This document shows, one piece after another, positions 20,618-32,000 of a stretch of 64,000 bases of DNA. The translations under genes were made by a program, and so were the position numbers. Every line of letters starts with the position of its first letter. The first letter of the stretch is position 1. Origin of the DNA: Panonychus citri (taxonomy: Eukaryota; Arthropoda; Arachnida; Trombidiformes; Tetranychidae); the NCBI RefSeq assembly GCF_014898815.1, contig NW_026515509.1, forward strand, positions 1,674,001 through 1,738,000, given 5' to 3'. The notes beneath the pieces were generated by a model that had not been told where the DNA came from, made no database searches, and was given only the letters and a program-made list of their open reading frames with translations.

Positions 20618-23401
20618 ATGATGAAACAAGGATCACTTCTACGATGGAGTAGTTCCAATGGAGGTAATAAATGGACCAAAAATCATGGTAAACCCAATTG
20701 GATTCATCCACCAGACGCACTTCAACACGGCCATGTTGCCTATCTTGTCAAAGTATGTCAATTGAATATCTCTCTCTCTCATTTACCACCAGTGTTCATC
20801 TCTCATGTCCATGAGCCTACACATAAATAAGAAAATTGTGTGAAAATTTTCGTCTGTGATTTGCAACTTGATTAACATTTCATTTTTATTCTTTTTGCTT
20901 TGGTAAAATTATTTTTTTTTATTCACTTCTACTCTATTAGTTTTTAGGTAAAACGGAAGTTGACCAACCCAAAGGTATTGATGTTGTTAAAGAGGGAATT
21001 CGTAAGATGAAATTTAGTCAACACTTACGTCGAGCAGAAGGAACGAAAACACCCAAGGTCGAGTTAACAATTTCAGTGGATGGAGTTGCCATTCAAGATC
21101 CAAAGAGCAAAAAAATTTCTTTCCAATATCCTCTTCATCGAATTTCTTACTGTGCTGATGATAAATCGGATCCTAAATTTTTCAGTTTCATCGCAAAAGA
21201 GGCTGATTCAAATCGTCACAGTTGTTTTGTTTTCGTTTCTGATAAACTTTCCGAAGAGATTACCCTAACCATTGGTCAAGCATTCGAGTTGGCCTATCGT
21301 AGATTCCTTGAGACTTCTGGTCGAGATTTGGAAATGCGTAAACAAATTATGGTTCTTCATAAAAAAGTCCAAGAACTAGAAGCTGAAAATAGATCGCTCA
21401 AGAATCGCCTTACAAACTACGAAAATAAATCAGCGTCATCGATCAAATCTTCTACCTCTGGTCGCTCCTCTATTTTAACGAATGGCTCTGAGATTATCAA
21501 TACCAAACTTCAACCTCTGCAACCACCTCCACCTCCAGTCCAAAGGTTTGCTAATCGAAGTCATCATCTACAACCAACTGTTAGTTTGTTAGATATTGAC
21601 GATCAACCAATTGTTGGTCGTAAGTTAGAAAATTTAAGCCTCGATGATCAAAAGTTTGATCCAAGGTCATTTGATGAATCAAACACAGCGACGTCAACAA
21701 CAACAACAACAACAGCCTTAATTGGCTCACCTTTATCTTCGTCATCAACAAATTCATCTTCATCCAATTCATCTGTATCATCCTCATCATCGTCTCCACC
21801 CTTATCAATGATCACGACACCGAATCAACCAGCAGCAGTGTCAACGTTATCATCATCATCTGCGTCAACAACCACAACAATGACAACGATAACCAGTAAC
21901 GGTCCAATAAATAGTTATCAAGGTAACGGTCATGCCAATAACCTGACTCACACCAATGGAATAGACAACGGACATAATCAAGATACGAATGAAGATAAAG
22001 ATATTTTCGGATTTGAACCATTTGACCCGGAAACGAATAAAATCAATGATCCATTTGGAATGGAATCCTTTGAGGCTAAACAATTGGAACAAGCAATCGG
22101 CGATATTGACAAGAAACTTGCTGAAATGAGAGTATGTGTTTTACTAAAACTCATTTTGTTCCCTTTTCTTTTTCTCTACAACCATCACCTCTACAACCAC
22201 CGCCATCATCATCATCATCATCATCTTTTTTCTGCCACTTTTTTTCTTCCTGTTTTCTGACTGCTCATCACTTCCCTACCATTCTTGTTCACACTCAGCT
22301 TATCTTCAGCTCCCTCTCTTTCTCTCTCTTTCTCTCTTTCCATTTCTCATACTTGTTTCATCTTTTGTTCAGAACATTTTTCTCATACTTACATTCATTT
22401 CAAGACATGAACCACAACACCAACGAGCTCATAAAAGTTCAAGTAACACGAAAAGATACAAAAACGATAATATTAATACTTTGATAATACACGATGGTAC
22501 ATCAATTAGCAGTACAATTTAGAAAAGGAGGAAAAATTTTCTTTCAAAATGATTAAGTATCATCACACAATTTGTGCTTTACAACTGTCATACCAACAAC
22601 AAACAACAATTTACTAACGATGTTAAACCAAAGGCTTAACCATTAACAATTAGTAGTATTGTTGTTAAAATTTATTCATCATCATCATGTATTATCATTG
22701 TGCACAATTATATTATGTCTTTCAAGTGAAATTAGCTGTGAACCATCACCAAACCGGACTTGAATCTTTTCTTTTTATATTATTTATTTATCATCCATTT
22801 GGGTTCTCCCTTTTTTCTACCTGTGCCAGGTCAAATTGAATGTAACTCATAACCAATTGCACCGCAGGTTAAGCATTAGAATCAAGTTCCGGTGAAAATT
22901 TTAGGTTATATTGTACACAGAAAAGTATTGAGAAAAGTTTCCCAACAAGAGCAGATTAACCTTCCCATTAAGTGCGCTGTCGACTTGAAAGAGTTTATCT
23001 TTTTTTCAGAACAAACCATTTAATCTTAGACTTGACGCATCATTTCCCCACCCACCCTCCTGATACCCTCTTTACCCACTCTGTAATTGATGAGAGAGAG
23101 AGAGAGAGAGAAACGTAAAGAACTACAATTTAAAACCAGTAATCATCAATGTTTTTTTCTTCATCATTTAAAAACTTCAATCATCACATCAATAGTTACG
23201 TCATCGATTAGCGATGATCACTTTTAACGATTATGATGATGATCATGGTGATGATGATGATGATATTGGTAATGATATTGAATTTAATGGACTAATAATT
23301 TTTTCATTTTTTTTCTTTATTATTATTCTCAGGATGGATTTAGTCGTGGATTATCATTTGGATACGTTGATTTCTCTATGGAAACTTTGACAAATACTTG
23401 A
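20618..23401 (+). CDS. ced-6: Ced-6/GULP phosphotyrosine-binding engulfment adaptor
   Basis: Exons 20618-20752, 20941-22131 and 23333-23401 join in phase 0 to 464 residues. Residues about 30-170 are a PTB domain: WIHPPDALQHGHVAYLVKFL, GKTEVDQPKGIDVVKEGIRK, HRISYCADDKSDPKFFSFIA, ITLTIGQAFELAYRRFLE. A coiled coil follows (MRKQIMVLHKKVQELEAENR), then a Ser/Thr-rich linker and acidic FEPFDPE and NDPFGME motifs of the clathrin-adaptor-binding type. The last exon gives DGFSRGLSFGYVDFSMETL, matching the conserved family tail. GULP/Ced-6 binds NPxY motifs of engulfment receptors (Draper/CED-1, LRP) and links to endocytosis. Reading past 22131 into the intron gives a His/Leu-rich tail with a stop at 22260, a possible retained-intron isoform. 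AATAAA lies at 23705. Confidence 0.93.
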
Positions 23402-24753
23402 GATTATGATTTCGTTTATGATTCAAATCGTTAATCAACAAAAAGCTACTACTATTTGTTTAAGAGTTTTTTTTGCCGTCTAATCAAATGCTAACAATTT
23501 ATTAGCCATGCATGATAATTAAATGTTGAACCTTGTAACACAAATTGATTGTCAATATGTATACGTAATCAATTAATGACTGTGAATTCCCAATGTAACT
23601 TTTTTTTACAAGTTGTTATCAAATTTTTACTATCGATTATCATGATTAACTGATGATTAATAGAAATATAATAATTCAATTAATCAAACTCAAATTTTTA
23701 TTATAATAAACTGAATTGCAAAGTTGATTTAATCACAATGAACAATTATTTACTTTAAATGGGCAAAATTAATTGATAATTAACAAGGACGATTGTAGTA
23801 ATTGTTTTTGAAAAGATAAAAAAATTTCTACAATCAGGAAGCTAATTAAATACATTTGTTCAAACAAATGATTAAGATAATTACAACTGCGTTAATTAGT
23901 TAACATATTTCAAATCAACTAATCAACTATTCAAATTAAGGTTGAATCTCAAACTTTACTGGTTTAAAGTTCAAAGACAATTGAATCAAGTTTTTTGTTG
24001 TCTCGTAGTTAAGTTAATTGTTAGACTGATTATCTAATTGATTAACTACAAGATTGGAGAGAGAGGAGAAAAAAGTTCACAATTACAATCAAATCAATTT
24101 GACAATTAACTTGTAACCCAAAAACAAACCAGAAAAAAAGTTAACTCAACGATCTTGTAACTCCATCTGTTAGAATTGAATTGTAACTTTTAAGTTGATT
24201 TAATTGTTGTTGAATTGATAATTACAATCAAATTGTAACTCAACTGACAAGGTAAATATGAATTAATTGAGTACTTGATGATTTTGATCACGAAAAGTTA
24301 TCCTATTGTTTTTAACTGGAAAAAGTTGATTTACTTAATTTCCAGAAACTCCCAATTATTATTATCATCTAATCTGATTTAAGATTTTGTTTCAAGATCA
24401 ACGAGTTTGATCAACAATTAACTTGGAAGTTTAAATTGTTCGATTTTTTCGTGATCAAGTGTAGATTCGTGTAGAATTGTAATTAGTTGTTTGTTTGTTA
24501 TTTTCTATCTTGAGTTATCTTTTTAGTTGATACATATTAGAATTTACAATTTTTGTAAAATTTGAGAAAAACTTTTCTTTCAACTGTTGGAATAATTAAA
24601 CATTCAAATTAGTTTATTTATCTGATTTAATTTAATTAATATTCTAATACTTTTTACAAAAACTATACATTAATTGTTAACAAAATTGTTTTCAACAGTT
24701 TATACACAAGTTTTACATTTAATTGATTTAGGGTTCGATTAGGTGATCGCTTT
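23402..24753. other. Intergenic, ced-6 to His-rich gene
   Basis: ced-6 3' UTR up to about 23720, then AT-rich DNA dense in CAATTA/TAATTG words. It contains copy A of the 280-bp repeat. No gene seen. Confidence 0.6.
23890..24169. repeat. 280-bp direct repeat, copy A
   Basis: Nearly identical to 27337-27618 and in the same orientation; only a few substitutions and single-base indels in A runs separate them. Non-coding, AT-rich, with a short GA run inside. The pair brackets the His/Gly/Trp-rich gene. I see no terminal inverted repeats or target-site duplication. Confidence 0.9.
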
Positions 24754-25736
24754 TTAAGCCCAACCCCAACCATGGCCATGATCGTGCCCATGTCCATGCC
24801 CATGGCCATGGCTACACTTTTTGCCGTGTCCATGACCATGTCCACTGTGTCCCCAACCCCATCCATGATCATCTCCATGACCACCATGATGCCCCCATCC
24901 CCAACCATGATCGTGTCCGTGTCCATGCCCATGGCCTCCATGTCCCCAACCATGATCATGGCTGCACTTCTTACCATGTCCATGTCCATGACCGTGTCCA
25001 CTGTGTCCCCATCCCCAGCCGTGATCATGTCCATGTCCATGTCCATGGCCACCAGAATGTCCCCATCCCCAACCATGGTGACCTGAATCATGACCCCATC
25101 CATGACCTGAAAAAATAATACAACAGATTAAACTTGAAGCTCTTGTTTATCATTCGACTCTCATCCAATTCCACATTCAATCAACATGATTGAATAAAAA
25201 CAGTTCGATTTCAATAGAAATTTCATCAAACGAATTGAAATGAACAAATTGAATCGAAATGTCAATTACGCACCATGACCTCCGTGTCCATGATCCCAGC
25301 CCCATCCATGTCCATGTCCATGTCCGTGCTCTTTACATTTCTTATCATGATGACCCCAACCGTGACCCCAACCATCCTGAAAAGTTAATCATCAACAAAA
25401 TCAGATGAATAATAATAAATATCATTAGAGAGATAAAATTTCACTTTCAATCATTTCGATAATTTTTCATTTTGTTAAACACAATTTTCTGTTTAAATTT
25501 ACTCTTGAATTTCAGGTTATCATTAATTTTCACTGATAACAATCAACATGTGACAATTAATTGTTATAATTATCACTCACCTGAGGTATGATATCCATTT
25601 TCATTAATTCAACAAATGATTCAGATTGATGAGTCTCTGAAGCTGATAAACTTTTATCCTTGTTAATTGTTGACTCGGTTGAGTAAATTAAATGGCAAAA
25701 TTGAAGCACAACTAAAGTTATTATCGTTACTTTCAT
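24754..25736 (-). CDS. Secreted histidine/glycine/tryptophan repeat protein
   Basis: Minus-strand exons 25736-25581, 25376-25274 and 25106-24754 join in frame to 203 residues. Residues 1-19 (MKVTIITLVVLQFCHLIYS) are a signal peptide, followed by a short Ser/Glu-rich spacer that ends exon 1. Exons 2 and 3 are almost wholly His, Gly, Trp, Asp and Ser: runs of GHGHGHG alternate with DHGWGWGH, broken three times by a basic cysteine node (HHDKKCKEHG, then GKKCSHD and GKKCSHG). Two near-identical 22-residue blocks (about 24962-25027 and 24805-24870) show recent internal duplication. Other frames give Met/Asp or Met/Pro repeats, which are shadows. No family is recognised. Composition suggests metal binding or a pH- or metal-cured structural secretion (silk, glue, cuticle, saliva); this is inference only. 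Confidence 0.8.
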
Positions 25737-27336
25737 GATTGATTGATTGTTGAGATTATTAGTTAATCAAATCCAGTTTATAATCCAATATATAAATCGA
25801 TTATCACTCACTAATCAATTGTTGTTGTTTACACTTATTAATCCGATATTAAACTAAATCAAACAATCAAATGGACTCAACTTATATGAGGAACTTAATT
25901 GTCGTTAAATTTGATTACCGGTTGGGTACTAATTGTGGGTGGATTTTAATCAGCCTGATGAAAAGTGAAACCTTCCCCTTAATTGTTAAATCAAATTAAA
26001 CTGATTAATTAATCAAGGTATTTGTATGAGCAAAAAAAAAGTTTCAAATCAAGTAATCAAATGATGAACCGCAAGTTAATTGTGAGCCCAAGTCAAATAC
26101 AAGGTGAAATTAGTTTAATTGTTTTGGTCCAAACTAATTAATTAATTAGATTGTTAATCTATCAGAATCGAGACAATCAAATACTGGGGAGTGAGAGAGA
26201 AGAGGGAAAAAAATTAAATCAATCAACCAATTTGATTGTAAATTGTCATCATTAGCTGGTGACAATTTGATGAGAGACAAAAAGTTTCACTTTATTTTTA
26301 ATTGTGTTCCGTTTTAATCAATCAAATCACTTTAATTATGTTTCTTTAATTGTATTTACACGAAAATTACTCTTAATCAACTCACAAATTAAATAGTAAC
26401 TTATATTTTTTCCCAACTTTCAATCACAATTAACTAACAAATCATTTCCTAATCCTATCATTAGTGAACCAATTTTTGGGCTAAAATTAATCTTTAATAT
26501 TATTGCTTATTACCTTTAATTGTCTACAATTAATTGACAAATAATCAACGGTCAATTAAATATAATATCAGGGTCAGTCTAGTTAATTGGGTTATTAAAT
26601 TGTCTGATTGTCTATTAATTGTATTTATATCTCTGAAAGGTTAATTTTTTAAAGATCAAGATTATGAAAAAAAAACACCGACAACAATTTAAACTGAATT
26701 AACATTTAATTTGTGGTTTATTTTTTTTTTCTCACAATTATCGTGACAATTTAACGATTGGTCATTTTAATTGTGTGCACAATTTAATTGCCAATATATT
26801 GTTGGTTTATGTTATTATTTTTTTGTTAACAAAATGATTACAGTTAATTTGATTGTGTTTGTGTAATTCAGTTGAATAGTTAATTGTAATCAAATGTTTG
26901 GTGATTTTTTTAGTACTTTATGAAACAGTTTGATCACAATTAACAATTTAAATAAGATAACCTGACATTAACTTGAATTGATTGTTGGCTTCAATAATGT
27001 TCCAGTTCAAAACAATTAACTAATTGAAAGCTTGGCAATAACCTTATGTAAAGGGTCACAATTTGATTACCATGAAATGATTAACTTGACATTTATTAAT
27101 CAATTTTGATCAATTCCAATGACAGATTATCATTTAATTAAAAAAACTTAAATTACCTTTGATTAAACATTCTGATAGTCAATTGATTATCAAAGTAAAT
27201 AGAAATAATTAATTGCCGTGATTTAGATTATTAAATTAGAAAGTTAATCCAATCAATACATACAAATTAATGATGAAGATAAATTTTCTCTCAAACTAAT
27301 CAAATTAATCAAATCCACTAATCAACCAATCAGCTA

Positions 27337-27618
27337 CGTTAATTAGTTAACATATTTCAAATCAACTAATCAACTATTCAAATTAAGGTTGAGTCTCAAA
27401 CTTTACTGGTTTAAAGTTCAAAGACAATTGAATCAAGTGTTTTGTTGTCTCGTAGTTAAGTTAATTGTTAGACTGATTATCTAATTGATTAACTACAAGA
27501 TTGGAGAGAGAGGGAGAAAAAAAAGTTCACAATTACAATCAAATCAATTTGACAATTAACTTGTAACCCAAAAACAAACCAGAAAAAAAGTTAACTCAAT
27601 GATCTTGTAACTCCATCT
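27337..27618. repeat. 280-bp direct repeat, copy B
   Basis: Matches 23890-24169. Homology begins at CGTTAATTAGTTAACATA and stops sharply after ACTCCATCT at both copies. Confidence 0.9.
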
Positions 27619-28928
27619 ATCTAAATGTAAACCAAACTGTAAATTGATTTACCTTTGGTGTTCTGATTAAATGATTGTAATTAAATTTTACTACAAAATA
27701 CTCGATTTTAAATTGAGTGTCAAGAAGCTAATAGATAAATTGTTGTTCTATAACTTTGTTTAGATGATGAAAACTCAGAATTTTGATCAGATTCAATCCC
27801 ATGGAATGAATCGATTATCGAGCCAACAGAAATTGAGTAACTTGAAGTTCCAGAGAATTGAAATTCATTTTTGATATTTAATTCACTAAACTCTGATAAC
27901 ATTTAGTGACACTTTTGAAATCCTTTGGTAACTTAACTCAATGAACAAACTGAGTAAATTTCGGCTTGAGTCTGATTATTTTCTTGTATTGATTAGCATA
28001 AAAAAGAGCAAACAAAAAGCTCATTGAAATGAATATACAAAAGCAACAACAATTTAATTGTTCCGATTAAAGTTAATTTAATAAACTGAAGTTACAATTA
28101 TTGACAATCACGCGATGAATTTCCTATTATTGCCATTAAATCAATGAAGTTAATGCTCATCAATAATGGACTAGAACTTTTCATCTGTACATTTGATTAA
28201 TATGAGGGAGAAAGAAAAACAAACTTTGTCCTTTCGAAAACAAGTTCGAAAACAAGTTCGAAAAGAAAAGAAAGAGAAAGCTGAAAGAAGATGATAATTA
28301 TTGTTATGATGATTATCGAGATATAAATATAAGATGGAAGATAAAATTGATCGATCGATCATAAAAGTAATAAAAATTTCCACCTTTTCGATATTACCAA
28401 CTGAACAGATAATCGAAATTTTCTCATTAAAATCGGTAGATGTCTCTGAACTAATAATGAATGGAAATCCAGGAAGTCATCATCAGGGAGTTTATTTTAC
28501 TCAGCAAGCTACAGAATGATGATAAATGAGAGAGAGAGAGAGGAGCAAAAAAGACTCACTTTTCGAGTCTATGGTTTTTATTTGCCAGTTTTTGGTTGTC
28601 ACTTGGTTTCTCAATGTTACCAAATCATTTTTGCCTCTCATAAGTAACATTAACTTACGACAACAACATGATTAATGTTTTGATAACAAGTTAAATCATC
28701 TGATCATAAATTTAACTTGATTGCGATTAGACTTGATTATCTAGTTAATCTGTTTCCTGTTTACCTTTGTTTCAAATCATCATTAACTTTTCATCATTTA
28801 CCTTTATTGATTTACCTTTTCCCCTTTGTCTAATATTATATTTCCTGTGTCTATGTGAGTGACTTTTTCTGTTTATATCTTTGTGTCCATGTTATTAATA
28901 ACTGACCTTTTGGATTTATCAACTAACC

Positions 28929-28958
28929 ATAATAATAATAATAATAATAATAATAATA
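28929..28958. repeat. (TAA)n microsatellite upstream of RP2
   Basis: About ten uninterrupted ATA/TAA units about 100 bp before the RP2 start codon. Confidence 0.9.
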
Positions 28959-29062
28959 GTTGATGATATTTGTTAGTTTGTAGTCACATTTTATTGAGTA
29001 TCACCTGAGATTTATCAGAAAGGGTTTGACCATTGTCCAGTTGAAGGGATAGTTAAACAACT

Positions 29063-32000
29063 ATGGGCTGTTTAACATCAAAAAATGAGCAACAGCAACA
29101 ACAACAAGCTCAAACTGAATCAACTAATAATTATTCATGGTGAGTTAATTATTCATGTTTAATTTATCCCCTTGATGAGAATTTAATTATTACAATTCTG
29201 GTTTCATTGATTATCTTTAGATTAGTTCAGTTAATTGTCAAGAAATATGATTATTAAATGTTTCTAGAAATTTACTCAGGAAAATTTCAGTCAATTTAAT
29301 TTGCAATTCATGAGAATTCATATAAATTGTTATAATCCGAGACAATGTCTTAATCCGTTAATCTGTTGAATCTTCATCAACCTGTCAGGTAATCCTATTA
29401 ATATAATGTATGCGTAACTGATTGAGTAAACATGATTACGGTCACCAAACAATTTCACATGATTAGCCTTGGATTATCATATGAACCCAGAATAAGAAGG
29501 CAAGAAAACCTAATACAGAATTAACCTTTGACCTTGTAGTATGTTCACATATAGGGTATGGTTAGAACTCGAGGAAAAAAAATCGATTTCAGATCTTTGT
29601 ATTACTTTCACCTTCTCTCTCTCTCTTTTACCATGGATAAGCACTTTTAATGGAAGTAGATAATGTAAATCATTTAGTATTACAATTTGTTAACCATAGA
29701 ACTGAATTTTTAAACGAATCAACTTAATTGCAATATGAGAACAATTAACTTTTGAAATGTAATATTATTTGGTGATTATCTTTACCTTTTCATTTTCAGG
29801 GATAATCGTGAAAAAATTGATCCATGTGAATATACAATTGAAAATGTAACGGAATCAACGGTGATTAAGAAACCAGGTTCAATTAATGGTCAACAATTTA
29901 TCGTTCAAAATTGCCAAAAATCAATTCTATGCATATTTGATTACCTTGATTCAGCAACAGTTGATGATTGTAATGATTGCACCATTTTTGTTGGACCAAC
30001 AAAGGGAAGGTAAGTCAACAATTAACCGATTAATTAATTGTCTGATTCAACGGAAAACTAATATGATGAGATGATGAAAATCTACATTTAAATGAAATTA
30101 ATTATTGTACAAAGTAACAATTTAGAGGTAGAAAATAACCCGAGAAAGCAAAATAATCAGTTGATTGTTTAAGATGAAAGTTCTTTATGATTGAATGATA
30201 ATAAGTTTTCATCATCATCTAAAATAAATCAACCGAATGGAGATAAATGTTCAAGTTTGTTCTGAGAGTAATTAAAGAAAATTAGATTCCAAGAAAACAT
30301 ATTGATGAAAATTCTGAGGGTGATGAAGTTTCATCTTCTATATGAAAAGATAAACAACATTGAGAATCATCACCATGAAGATGATGACGATGATGAAGAT
30401 GGAGATGATGTTGGTTGAGACAAGAAAACAAGATTATCATTTTAACGGATGGAAATGAATAATATCAACAACTGGTATCACTGAGTATCAAGGGATAATC
30501 ATGATGATGGAGCCAAACAAAATATTCTGGTTAACTGAATTCTCGGCTATTATCATTTAACCCATTTTCTGGTTCAGCTAATTGTGTTATTTATTTAAAC
30601 AATTCAATGAGAATCTAATGTGTGTGTAAATTATTTAGAAAAAGAAACAAAAATTAGAGGAAAAAAAAAGTTTCTCTGTTTATTCAATTGCAAACTCACA
30701 GAAACATTATCATGATTTTTGGTGAAAATCAAACTGATTTAGATGAATAATCAACGCCTTGATTAGTTGGGAAGTTGAATTTAGTTAAATTTACACATGA
30801 TTTTATCTGGAATCAGAAATTAATCCTTGTCTCATGTTTTAAATTGTAATTAACTTGTAAATGAGCTTAAGTTAATCAGTAGTAATACATTACATGTATT
30901 AATAGTATCAGATCAACAAGATGAATGAATAAGATTAAAACTATTGACATTTTGATTAACTTTTCTAATCACTTGATCAACGATATCAATTGACTATTCA
31001 TTCACAATTTGAATACAATTCAAAGTCAATGTTAATCATCAATCGATGCCAATCATTCATTGATAACAATTTAATATTTGTACCAATTATTTTGTCTCAT
31101 GAATAGTGATCAACAATATTGATACAAATTCATTATGAATATGAGATAAATGATAAAGAACCATGAATATTATTATGAATAAACGAGTAATAAAAATAAT
31201 ATGGAATAATTTTATCGGATATTAACTCATCATCGCCATGATAATATCATTTTATCAATCAACAACAATTTATATTAATCTATTGTTTCCCATTAGCCAC
31301 TTACCCTGGTTCATCATATTACCATGAAAGTAAATTGTGTAAATGGTTATTAAATCATCACTCACATTGATGATTTTTTTATGATTAACTATGAATAGAG
31401 TAATAATAATAAACCATATCAATGTAAAAATAATATTAAGTTGGTTACTCTAATTTACTAACTATAATCAATTGATTTAATCTGATGATGTTTGATTGGT
31501 GAAAAGGATTGAGTTAAATTCAATGTTACCAAGTGAAAGTAAATTGTATTTACATTGATCAAAATGATAAAATGATAATACGAATGTAATTTACTGATTT
31601 AATTGCTTCATTTCATGAGTATTTACAAAAATCAGCCTAGAAACTTTTTCCACCTCATGAAATTTCATCATGATGATTGAGATGAAATGAACTTTTCCCT
31701 CTCATCAGATAGATTTAGTCTTCCTGTAGCTAGTTTATCATCTTCTTCATGAGCTTTCATGATTCCATCATGACTTCATCATCATGTCATCTACTCTGAA
31801 TGTGAACTTTATTATTATTATTTATTGATCGTTTCTGTTAAATTTTTACACTTGAAGGTGAATATATTGATTCTGTTTAATTTCACCTAATTTTCAGGTT
31901 CAATTGAAACATAATTGAATTGATGATCATCTTGTGATTGATTTGTTAGATAAAATTGATTATCCATTCGATTATCAAGAAGATTAAACCGTTATCTCTT

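Larger units (their letters stand above)
25737..29062. other. Intergenic, His-rich gene to RP2
   Basis: Divergent promoters must lie at its ends. The interior is AT-rich with many CAATTA/TAATTG words and copy B of the 280-bp repeat. A minus-strand ATG frame of 60 codons at 27720-27902 is Ser-rich but has no support. GA microsatellites and a (TAA)n tract lie near RP2. Confidence 0.55.

Noticed and set aside
22134..22484. 116-codon Ser/Phe/His-rich ORF after ced-6 exon 2
   Set aside because: Lies in the intron, made of CAT and CTT repeats.
24663..25103. Met/Asp/Gly repeat ORF (minus) and the matching Met/Ser/Pro ORF at 24772-25086 (plus)
   Set aside because: Both are other-frame readings of the His/Gly/Trp-rich exon; only the His frame joins to a signal peptide through consensus splice sites.
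27720..27902. 60-codon Ser-rich minus-strand ORF with ATG
   Set aside because: Could be a small gene but has no signal peptide, no splice partner and no recognisable domain.
28171..28519. Two overlapping opposite-strand ORFs of 60-70 codons
   Set aside because: No conserved text, non-ATG start for one, and the region contains simple direct repeats (TTCGAAAACAAG).
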